DNA of 64,000 bases from NCBI GenBank assembly GCA_020740775.1, contig JAHEWK010000001.1, positions 3,410,001 to 3,474,000 on the forward strand, read 5' to 3'. Every line of letters begins with the position of its first letter. Position 1 is the first letter of the stretch. Below the pieces are notes generated by a model. The model had not been told where the DNA came from. It searched no databases and was given only the letters and a program-made list of their open reading frames with translations. This document shows, piece by piece, positions 34,706 through 43,343 of the stretch. This DNA comes from Ilyonectria destructans. Its lineage: Eukaryota > Ascomycota > Sordariomycetes > Hypocreales > Nectriaceae. Made by a program: the position numbers and the translations under genes.

Positions 34706-36181
34706 CTAGTTGTACTGCATGTACGTCGCTGTAGAGTTAAACTTGAGGTTGCCCTTGATGACCTTGTCCACCGCGCTCAGGAAGTCCTTCTCCGACGCTA
34801 CCTTTCTCCTCGCACGAATGGCGAACATGCCCGCTTCCGTGCAGACACTCCTCAATTCGGCACCAGTCGCGTTGGGGCAGAGCCGGGAGATGAGCTCCCA
34901 GCGGATGTCGCGCTCGACCGACATGCTCTTGGCGTGGATGCGGAGAATGTTGGCACGGCCCTCGAGATCGGGCAGAGAGAACTCGATCTTTCGGTCGATA
35001 CGACCAGGTCGCATGAGAGCAGGGTCCAGAGTGGAAGGTCGGTTGGTAGCGAACATGACCTTGATGTTTCCTCGGGCGTCGAAACCATCCAGCTGAGTGA
35101 TCAGCTCCAACATGGTTCGCTGGACTTCGTTATCTCCACCAGCACCATCATCGAATCGGGCACCACCGATCGCGTCGATTTCATCGAAGAAGATGATGCA
35201 AGCCTTCTTCGTCCGTGCCATTTCGAACAGCTCTCGGACCATCCTGGCACCCTCACCAACGTACTTCTGGACCAGCTCGCTACCAATGACTCGGATGAAG
35301 GTGGCATCTGTTCGGTTGGCAACCGCTCGGGCGCAAAGAGTCTTGCCAGTTCCTGGAGGGCCGTAGAGAAGAGCACCCTTGGGGGGGTCGATACCCAGGT
35401 TGACGAATCGCTCAGGGGACAGCAAGGGCATCTCCACGACCTCTCGCAGCTTCTCGACCTGCTCCTTGCAACCGCCGACATCGCCGTATGTGACATCAGG
35501 CTTCTCCTCCACAGTCATCATTGTGACGCTCGCATCGATCTTGGGCGGTAGGGGAAGCATGATCTGGTACTTGTTGCGATCGACGCCGACTCGCATGCCC
35601 TCCTCGATATCTGTGGGACTGACTCGGTCGCCGAGCTGGACAACGAACTTGGCGATTTGCTTCACGTTGATAACGTACTTGCTCTTCGACTCATCACCCT
35701 TCTCGTCGGCAATGATCTTCGTGCATCGTGCGACCTGGAAGGGCTGCTCCTCGGACATTCGTTGACGGTCGGCGGCGACATCCCAGAGATGTGGGGGTGC
35801 GAGTCCAGTATCCGATTCCTATTGCTGTTAGACGTTGGGGACCGGACAAGGGTCGAGCCATCTAACCTTGACACCGATCTTCTCATCGACGCTTTGTTGC
35901 TTCTCCTTGATCTGCTTCTCGAGCTTCTTGAGAGCTGTTCCGTAGGGTGCGGCACCATACGTCTTGAGAACCTGAATGTCCCTGTACCCTGGTTAGCGGA
36001 CCCTGGACCTCCCTGTTGTAGGTATTGTGTTCATACTCGTCCGTCAAAGGAGTGATCTTCTTCTCCTCTACCTCATCGTCGGCGAACTTCTTCTGGTACT
36101 TTTCCCAGTCTTGACCGGTTGCGGAAGGCTGGGGTTGTTAGCAAACGGACAGAGTGTTTGGAGGGCGCAGCGGCTGACCAT
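34706..36181 (-). CDS. RPT1: 26S proteasome regulatory ATPase Rpt1 (PSMC2-like)
   Basis: Rpt1 is one of six AAA ATPases in the base of the 19S particle that unfold and translocate substrates into the 20S core. Exons: 36181-36179 (ATG only), 36128-36037, 35981-35867 and 35818-34706; introns of 50, 55 and 48 nt; 440 aa. The reconstructed N-terminus has the Rpt1-typical DWEKY near residue 10 and LKTYGAAPY. The helical/OB region carries [13 protein letters not shown]. The AAA domain has Walker A GPPGTGKT, Walker [12 protein letters not shown] and the second region of homology [20 protein letters not shown]. The C-terminus is TYMQYN, as in yeast Rpt1. The first intron begins GTCAGC directly after ATG, a weaker donor, but it is supported by the strong TTTGCTAAC branch site and the conserved downstream frame. 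Confidence 0.95.
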
Positions 36182-36617
36182 GGTGGGTTCCGCGGGTCTG
36201 GAGCTTCTCTAACTATCCGAGGGGATAGCGAATTCTGTCTTGGTGGTGGATGGTGCAGTTGATGGGTGCGTCGGGAAGGGGAAAGATGGTCGTCGTGGTC
36301 GTTGGTCGTTGGTGTTTGGGGATGATGAAGGCCGTGGAAGGCATTCCGTAATCTGAGTTGCCTTGAGCTCGAAGCACGGGCCCATCGCCGTGAGGCTGCT
36401 TGGCGCTAGCCCCTCTCAGGCTAGTACAAGGCACAGACCGGAGCTGGATGATCTCAACCCCCGATCCAAAAATTCTGGGTGGCATTTGTCGCCCGCGGAG
36501 TAGGGCAGGAGGTGGGACATCTCAAGGCTACCGGATTCTGTGAAGTCGTGTTCCTACAAAGCCCCGCGATCTCAACAACACTTTTAGGATTCCCGGGACC
36601 ACCACCTCTTTTACAAC
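36182..36617. promoter_or_regulatory. Divergent promoter region RPT1 / CCT4
   Basis: This 436-bp interval separates the start codons of a proteasome ATPase and a cytosolic chaperonin subunit. A GGTGGCATT string near 36,478 resembles, but does not match, the yeast proteasome element GGTGGCAAA; no regulatory claim is made. Confidence 0.55.
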
Positions 36618-38388
36618 ATGTCTGCCCCGGCCGCAGCACCAGCTTTCGCAGCTGGAAGCTCCAGTAATGCCACTTTCCGTGTACGGCAAGCTCCCACCAA
36701 GCTTTCGAGCTTCCCCGCTGACCATGCTTAGGACAAGGAGAAGCCCATGGCGGTCCGCTCGTCCAACATTGTTGCCGCTCGAGGTATGGGGACCTCTTCC
36801 CCCTGAAATCCCACATGAATACTTACACTCGCCCAGCGGTCGCCGATGCGATCCGAACCTCTCTCGGTCCTCGAGGAATGGACAAGATGATCCGAAGCGG
36901 AAAGGGGGAGACGATTATCACAAACGACGGAAACACTATGCTGAAGAGCATGTCTGTGATGCACCCCACGGCCAAGATGCTGGTCAACCTTTCTGGCGCT
37001 CAGGATGTGGAAGCTGGTGACGGAACCACCTCTGTCGTTGTCATCTGTGGAAGCTTGCTTGGTGCCGCCGACCGCTTGCTTTCTAAGGGCATCCACCCCT
37101 CAGTCATCTCCGAGTCTTTCCAGCGAGCCGCCGCCGCCGCCGTCGACGTCCTTCACGACATGTCCCAGCCTATTTCTCTGACCGATACCGCGTCGCTTCT
37201 CCAGGCTGCCAACACCTCGCTGTCGTCCAAGATCGTTTCCCAGTACTCGAACCTTCTCGGACCCATGGCGGTCAACTCTGTTACCAAGACCATCGACATT
37301 AAGACCGCTGACAACGTCGACCTCAGGAACATCCGAATCGTGAAGCGAGTTGGAGGAACGATCGAGGATAGCGAGCTTGTTGATGGCCTGGTTCTCACCC
37401 AGCCCGTGTTGAAGAATGCTGGCGGCCCTGTCCGCATGGAGAAGGCGAAGATCGGTTTGATTCAGTTCCAGCTGAGCCCCCCCAAGCCCGATGTAAGTGC
37501 GGTCTACTCTTAATACCGGACTGTCCCCCTACTCACACCTCCTAGATGGAAAACACCATTCAGGTCAACGACTACCGACAAATGGACAAGATTGTCAAGG
37601 AGGAGCGATTATATCTCCTGAACATGGCCAAGAAGATCAAGAAGGCCAAGTGCAACGTTCTTTTCATCCAGAAGTCCATTCTCCGCGACGCCGTCAACGA
37701 CCTATCACTACACTTTTTGTCCAAGCTTGGCATTCTCACCGTCAAGGAGATCGAGCGCGACGAGGTGGAGTTCATTTGCAAGTCCACTGGCTGCAAGCCC
37801 ATCGCCGACATTGACTCTTTTACTGAGGATAAGCTGGGATCTGCTGATTTGGTGGAGGAGGTGCATTCCTCTGGATCGCGCATGGTCAAGGTCACCGGCA
37901 CCAAGTCGGTAGGCAAGACCATCTCCGTGGTCGTCCGTGGTGCCAACTCCCTGATCTTGGAGGAAGCTGAGCGAAGCTTGCACGACGCACTCTGCGTGGT
38001 GCGCTGCCTGGTCAAGAAGAAGGCGCTCATTGCTGGTGGTGGTGCCCCTGAGATTGAGATCGCTGCCCAGCTCTCCAAGCAAGCGCGCAGCTTGACCGGC
38101 ACCGAGGCCATCTGCTGGAAGGCATTTGCCGATGCTATGGAGGTTATTCCTACAACCCTGGCTGAGAACGCCGGCCTGAACAGCATCAAGGTGGTAACAG
38201 ACCTGCGACACAGGCACGAGATGGGCGAGAAGAATGCGGGAGTCAGCATCAAGTCCGGAGGTGTCAACACCAACATCTCCAAGGAGAACGTGCTGCAGCC
38301 CCTTCTCGTGAGCACGAGCGCTATCGAGCTGGCGGCGGAGACTGTGAAGATGATTCTGCGTATAGACGATATTGCATTGACCAGATAG
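36618..38388 (+). CDS. CCT4: T-complex protein 1 subunit delta (CCT4)
   Basis: One of eight subunits of the cytosolic group II chaperonin that folds actin, tubulin and other proteins. Exons 36618-36680, 36732-36783, 36837-37492 and 37546-38388; introns of 51, 53 and 53 nt. The product is 537 aa, the normal length. Seen motifs: [12 protein letters not shown] and GDGTTSVVV (nucleotide-binding and catalytic regions, including the conserved Asp of GDGTT), ITNDGNTML near the N-terminus, and [10 protein letters not shown] in the C-terminal equatorial part. The [15 protein letters not shown] stretch is typical of the delta subunit. It is divergent from RPT1, which may allow coordinated control of protein-quality genes (inference). 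Confidence 0.96.
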
Positions 38389-38779
38389 AGAGATATCCCC
38401 GGCAGGATGGTACCTTACTCTGTATGATAATACCAAAATGGGTCACAAATCTGCTGTATAAAACATTCCTGGATGCACGTAAAAGATTGTCATGACGGAA
38501 CGAATGGCGATTGCACATTGGCCGACCTATTTATGCCGATTGGCAGGTGGTCGGCAACTGGCTGACAGATGGTAGGTACCTAGGTGGGTAGGTATTGTGA
38601 CGGCAAGTGCGACCTGCCAACTCCAGCCACAACACCAAACCGGGGATGTTATGCATTCGACCTCTGTCTCTGTATTCAAGACTTCACAACAACTCTGAGA
38701 TTCTGGGCGAATAGCCATTCCTGCAGTGTTTTACCTTGACCTCGCCTCCCATCGTCCAACCAATTGCCTTCTTACCACC
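38389..38779. promoter_or_regulatory. Intergenic region CCT4 to small coiled-coil gene
   Basis: This 391-bp interval must contain the CCT4 3' end and the promoter of the next gene. It carries a dense GGTAGGTACCTAGGTGGGTAGGTA cluster at 38,571-38,594, the clearest instance of the recurrent intergenic motif. Confidence 0.6.
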
Positions 38780-39291
38780 ATGGCGGCCCACGATGAGTCT
38801 GTCTACTCGAGCGCCGACAATGACTCCGACCCTGGCATAATTACGGTGCAAATCCAACGGCTTATTCTACAGGTACAAGAAATCTGTATTTGCACGGAAG
38901 GGAAAAGGGTCCTGACACTCCAGTAGCTGAAAATGGACCGAGATGAGCGCACATATGCCATCCTCCGAGAATCGAGCATGGCTTTCGACAACTTGCGCTC
39001 CCGAGTGATCACATACCAAGCAGAGCGGCGCAAAAAAGAGTAAGGCATTACTCAGTCTAAAACCTTATGTTCTAGTCGACGATACTAACAGGGAGTAGAT
39101 CAAAGTCCCACGCGGCACATGTCAAGACCCTGATCGAGGCCACTGAGCGCAGGAAGGAGATCGAGGCCAGGATGTCGGATTTGATCATGAAGCTGGACAT
39201 GACTACACAAGAATTGGAAGCGATGATGTTGAGAGGTTATCTTGGGCGAGAGGGAGACATGAAAAAAGACGAGGATCAGAAGACATCGTAG
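38780..39291 (+). CDS. Small coiled-coil protein, unrecognised (132 aa)
   Basis: No family assigned. Three exons, 38780-38872, 38927-39039 and 39099-39291, with introns of 54 and 59 nt; the second has a clean ACTAAC branch site. The product is 132 aa: an acidic N-terminus (MAAHDESVYSSADNDSD), then an almost continuous charged helix of about residues 20-115, rich in Glu, Lys, Arg and Leu with heptad-like spacing (LIEATERRKEIEARMSDLIMKLDM). A coiled-coil role, such as a small complex subunit, is plausible but unproved. Intron 1 ends in a tandem acceptor CAGTAG. Only use of the second AG gives an open frame (CAG/CTG AAA ATG). It is tail to tail with COX17. Confidence 0.75.
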
Positions 39292-39474
39292 TGGAAACGT
39301 AAAGGTGCATTTGGCTGTGTCAGCAACACCATGATCGGGATCCGGCAGCTTTCGGCTCACCAATATAATCACGCCACTGTCAATTGGGTTGTGAACCGGA
39401 GAGGAATATCATGAATTTTTTGCCCACATGTATTATATTTTACACAGCCCCAAGAGCTCAATGCCTCGTTTCAT

Positions 39475-39893
39475 TTACACCTGGAATCCATATCCCGTCA
39501 TGCAGCTTCGGTACTGATCGACCAGTGACTGGCAATCGGCGGCAGGGTCCTTGGCGTTGGAGAACAGCATGCACTCGTCGCGCTTCGACTTCTCCTCCTT
39601 GCACACGCAACAAGGCTATGGATGTATGTTAGAATCGGTATCGAATTGGCTCGGTGTCGGGTATGCTTCGTCTCACCTTGGGCTTTGAAGTCTGCGAGGC
39701 CGTCGAGGAAGCCACAGCGGCGGAAACGGAGGCTACCGAACACATTAGCCGAGTTAACAATGCGAGGGCGCATCCACATGGCGAATGCCTTCCGGGGGAA
39801 GCTGGGCAACGTACGAAGGGTAGCGACTTGGGCGTCCATGTTGCTAGAAGGTGGCTTTGGTATGGACGAAGGTGTAGATTGTGAGGCTCCCAT
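39475..39893 (-). CDS. COX17: Cytochrome c oxidase copper chaperone Cox17
   Basis: Cox17 carries Cu(I) in the mitochondrial intermembrane space to Sco1 and Cox11 for cytochrome oxidase assembly. Exons 39893-39815, 39732-39677 and 39615-39475; introns of 82 and 61 nt; 91 aa. Exon 3 encodes the whole functional core: KPCCVCKEEK (copper-binding CC and the first CxnC) then DECMLF...DCQSLVDQYRSCM, the twin Cx9C helices. It ends GYGFQV. The N-terminal 40 residues are Ser/Ala/Pro-rich and disordered, longer than in yeast (69 aa). A second in-frame ATG in exon 1 (39839) would shorten the protein by 18 residues. Without the 82-nt intron, the chaperone core is out of frame, which explains why the gene is easily missed. 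Confidence 0.92.
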
Positions 39894-40463
39894 CTTGAAG
39901 ATCCGCGGGTAGAATGCTTAGCAGCAGGTCATCTTTTTTTGAATGGCGATTGAGCAAGTATTCGGATTACTGGTAGATTTCTAAGCTGGCGCTGACCAAT
40001 CATTTGCCGTCGCTTTTGCCGTCGCTCACGTGGTGTCGCGATTCCTTCGCGAAACAATCAATTGACTCACTGACGTCATTTGAACAGAGGCGTGTTCAGC
40101 AGGTATGATATCTACGGCTCTCAGGGACAAGGATTTCAAGGGACATGATGAATGAAGACGAAGTAGTTTGACTGCTGTTGCGTTCAAGAGTAAGCTTCCA
40201 GCTTGAAGATAATGGACCTCGTCTACATATCCCAGTGCAGCGTTAGCTCCCCTGGATTTTTAGAGTGCTTTCATGGGACACTCAAACATATACCACACAC
40301 TTCGAAACAAACATCACATTGGCAGCATTTTAATTGGCCAATACAGATATGCACCATAAAAGACCCATGCATTACTACATCATCTTATTATTTCTTATCA
40401 AGTTCTTTCCTGTTGCCTAAAAGAGGTATTGTATAGGTAGCTAGTCTCTTTTTACCCCACGAG

Positions 40464-40605
40464 GAAAATCCTAAGTCACCACTATTAGAAGATAATAATA
40501 AATATTAACTATGATACTCAGTAGCATAGCGTCTGTAAATAATACCTTGGAAATTTGCAATAAATCATATAAAGATAACATGTGGTTTTACTATTTAGGA
40601 TTTTC
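40464..40605. repeat. 11-bp perfect inverted repeat flanking an AT-rich 120-bp core
   Basis: GAAAATCCTAA at 40464-40474 and its exact reverse complement at 40595-40605. Imperfect similarity continues outward (TTTTACCCC against revcomp GTTTAACCCT). It could be a small MITE-like remnant or a hairpin; no target-site duplication was verified. Confidence 0.5.
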
Positions 40606-40838
40606 AGGGTTAAACTCGGAGTTCGTGGGCGGTGAGTGACCCCTACATAGGTAGGTAGTGAGCAGGATCACTGGTTGTTACAACGGCGTATCGGTCACCT
40701 GACCTTCTTGATCCTTCGAAGCGTGGCCATTTTAATCACCAATTCGTAGCGAGCTGAGCCATTTTAGGGCAGCACATCTCTTGCTCGCCAGTCAGTTGGA
40801 GTGTTTAGTGTGACCCCCACCTTGCGATTTTGACTTCA

Positions 40839-40894
40839 GTAAGTATGCGATAACTAGACCAATACGGAAAAAGTGAGACTAACTCCTTTGCCAG
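40839..40894 (+). other. Probable 5'-UTR intron of the esterase gene
   Basis: A 56-nt segment with perfect GTAAGT donor, GACTAAC branch and TTTGCCAG acceptor, the normal size for introns in this window. It lies about 140 bp before the ATG. Confidence 0.5.
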
Positions 40895-41034
40895 TCCTAA
40901 ACCTCCCATCTTATTCTGGACGACTCATCCGAGAATATTTCTTTCACCCACACTGTCCGTATTTTCAAATGTGTATTTAATGAAGGCGAAGTCCATATGA
41001 AACTAACTCCACATGCCAAGCAGCAGCTTCCAAC

Positions 41035-42219
41035 ATGCTCTCAATCGACGAAACCCGGGCCCTCAGTGAGGTGCACCCCGAATTCGAACCAGTGAGTGGG
41101 ACATTATCCACGTATTCAGAACATGTTTTTATGTGAGATGAGAATGAATGGTTTGCTAAAACATACCAAGATTATCAAGTCTGAGAACCCCAGACTGGGT
41201 TCGTGGTCTATGGAGACCGACATCCACCAAATCCGCGATATGATGGATTGGATGCGAGAGACAAAGCCCAAGCCTGACCCAAAATCACTTTCTTATGTTA
41301 CCGAAGAGCTCAAAATCCCACTTCGGGACGGCTTCGAGGTTGATGCCCGAGTGTACAAGCCCAGAGACGTCCCTGCTGACGGATGCCCTGGATTTGTAGT
41401 CTTCCACGGAGGTGGTTACATGGTTGGTGATCTAGAAACAGAGGCATATCTTTGCGCCCTCTTCACTAGTTTGGGTGGAATTGCGGTGAACATTAACTAT
41501 CGGCATGCACCAGAGCATGTCTTCCCTCAAGCCATACATGATGCTTTCGATGCCACCAAATGGGTAAGTTCACTTGTCAGTGTGCCAAGACACATCAGTG
41601 TTGACAAGTAGCAGACGGCCAAAAATGCAGAGAGTCTAGGCATCAATCCCAAGAAGGGATTCCTCATCGGCGGTGAAAGCTCTGGGGCAGATATCGCTCT
41701 GGTTGTATCTCACCTTTGCCGTGATGAGGATATGTCACCATCTCTAACTGGCGTCTTCGCCCCGATCCCCTCTGGAGTCAGCGAGTCCACGGTTCCTGAA
41801 CGGTACAAAGACCACTTCTTCAGCAAGGAGCAAAATTCCAATGCGCCCATGCTCTCTGTTGAAGCCCTCGATTTTATTTATTGTACGATCAACACCTCAA
41901 CGAGACCCCATCTTCGCTGGAGGCTAACGTCGCAGCAGCAAAGTATCAACCCGACGAGAAAAGCCCGCTGGCCTTTCCCGTTTTATTCCCCGATCATGGA
42001 GGCATCCCCAAGACATACTTTCAGGTTTGCGGGCTCGATCCCTTGAGGGATTGTGGACTGGTGATGGAACAGGTGTACCGGGACGATGGAGTTCCCACGA
42101 AACTAGATGTGTACCCGGGTTTGCCCCATGCCTTCTGGGTACTCTTCCCCGACTTGGAGGTGAGCCAAAAGCACACATCAGACACCACTGACGGTCTTAC
42201 GTGGCTATTGGCTGAATGA
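41035..42219 (+). CDS. HSL-family alpha/beta-hydrolase (esterase/lipase)
   Basis: The hormone-sensitive-lipase family hydrolyses short-chain or aromatic esters; the substrate is unknown here. Exons 41035-41091, 41171-41563, 41615-41882 and 41936-42219; introns of 79, 51 and 53 nt; 333 aa. The oxyanion motif HGGG starts at His98 ([11 protein letters not shown]), and the nucleophile elbow GESSG puts Ser near 172. The acid is probably the Asp of GLDPLRD and the base the His of [18 protein letters not shown] is family-typical. No signal peptide, so probably cytosolic. The last intron is inferred from a frame change at 41883; it has GGCTAAC branch and restores the frame into SPLAFPVLF. Its acceptor is a GCAGCAG tandem, so one residue may vary. 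Confidence 0.85.
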
Positions 42220-42291
42220 AGTACATTGATTGGAGTCTGGGGGAGGAGATCCTCCGGGATTGACCAGGTCGATCTCGATTGGCAGCCGTCA

Positions 42292-42788
42292 CATGTCGGC
42301 GAACCATTTCATGCTTGCATCGGCCTTCTGCAGGTTATCGAACCAGTCCATCTCAATCATTTTTCGTAATGCGACGCGTATTGTTGGTGCAAGGCAGCAT
42401 TAAGTGACGTAGACCTGGGACCTGTGTAAGTGTGGATGACTGTGTCACCGCTCAGACGCAAATCCAAGCAGATGATGCCCAAAAGTGCATGGGTTTCCAG
42501 ATAGTATTGGTTTAGACCATGGCAACTTTCCATGCATTCCAGGGCCAGCTTGTCGTCGCCGGAAGTACGAGCAGCTCCGAGGGCGACGATGGCAAGCCGC
42601 GCGGAGCTTGGTGCTTTGGCGAGCGAATGTGGCGATAGCCGCGAAGTGTGACTCAGCACCCCTTGCGCTCCGTCTTGGAGGCCGTAGCACGGGCCGGAGT
42701 TGTGGATATCCTCCATACTCTTGACAAGGCAAACAGGAACAAAACGCAACAGACCGAGCCATCTTTGCCGCCGGTCAATCGAGATCAC
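42292..42788 (-). pseudogene. Probable decayed gene fragment (C-terminal part, frame-disrupted)
   Basis: On the minus strand a coding-like frame reads ...SARLAIVALGAARTSGDDKL...NQYYLETHALLGIICLDLRLSGD and continues to 42357. A second frame, offset by one base near 42,368, reads ALRKMIEMDWFDNLQKADAS and ends with MKWFADM and a stop near 42,292. Their codon use is like that of neighbouring genes and they would join smoothly across a one-base shift, but I find no intron (no AG) that could do so. A further frame ambiguity exists near 42,600. I cannot name the family; the helical, Leu/Ala-rich C-terminus is compatible with a fungal regulatory protein, a guess only. It lies between the esterase and the Hsp20 gene. 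Confidence 0.35.
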
Positions 42789-43189
42789 CGAGGCCGAGTT
42801 GCACTGTGGCGACTCTTGACGGGTCGTCTCCGAGCCAGAGTCATCCGCCCGTTGATTGGCTGTTCCCGGCTCCTCGGGACCGATCAGCTAGCGATGTCTG
42901 GGGCGCTCAAGACACTCGCAACCAAATCTGGCGTCTGGGAGGGAGGACGCGCGGCAACTGTCCAGCCCGGCGCGGCGACCCGGCCACTTTGGGGAGCATT
43001 TCCTGGTGTCTGCTTGACGCCTGCGGATCTGCAAGACGGTCTCCGAGTGGTTCGGCGATGCTCTGGATGGTTCGACTCAGTGACCCCAGGCCAGCCCTAC
43101 TGCCTAGATTCGTTACGTGTGTCTGTTTGCCTCCTCGGTCTCGGGCATGTCGAGCATTCAACCTGTGTGGTGTTGACGTCCAGAGGAAG

Positions 43190-43197
43190 TATATAAG
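43190..43197 (+). promoter_or_regulatory. TATA box of the Hsp20 gene
   Basis: TATATAAG, about 150 bp upstream of the ATG at 43344. A strong TATA box is typical of stress-inducible genes and is not evident at the housekeeping genes in this window. I did not find a clear triple GAA/TTC heat-shock element upstream. Confidence 0.7.
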
Positions 43198-43343
43198 AGG
43201 CTTGCGTCCATCTCCATTACCGTCTCGATTTCTCATCTCCATCTCCTCTTCATCTAACAGATCAAGACCTCCGAGATTCACTCCTCCTTATAATTCACTA
43301 CCAACCCCAACACTACTACTACTACACGAGCAAGTGCTTCATC

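Larger units (their letters stand above)
39894..41034. other. Intergenic region COX17 / esterase, with AT-rich core
   Basis: The central part (about 40,440-40,620) is strongly AT-rich and flanked by an 11-bp perfect inverted repeat. The right part looks like a spliced 5' leader of the esterase: a consensus donor GTAAGTATG at 40839 with CTAACTCCTTTGCCAG acceptor at 40894, and a second possible acceptor (CTAAC...CCAAGCAG) ending about 41,023, just before the ATG. No coding gene was seen. Confidence 0.55.

Noticed and set aside
36470..36490. Yeast-type proteasome control element in the RPT1 promoter
   Set aside because: Only a partial match (GGTGGCATT instead of GGTGGCAAA), and no equivalent was seen upstream of PRE10.
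37572..38436. Two long minus-strand frames (247 and 242 codons) opposite CCT4
   Set aside because: Both mirror the CCT4 exon 4 coding strand; no independent homology.
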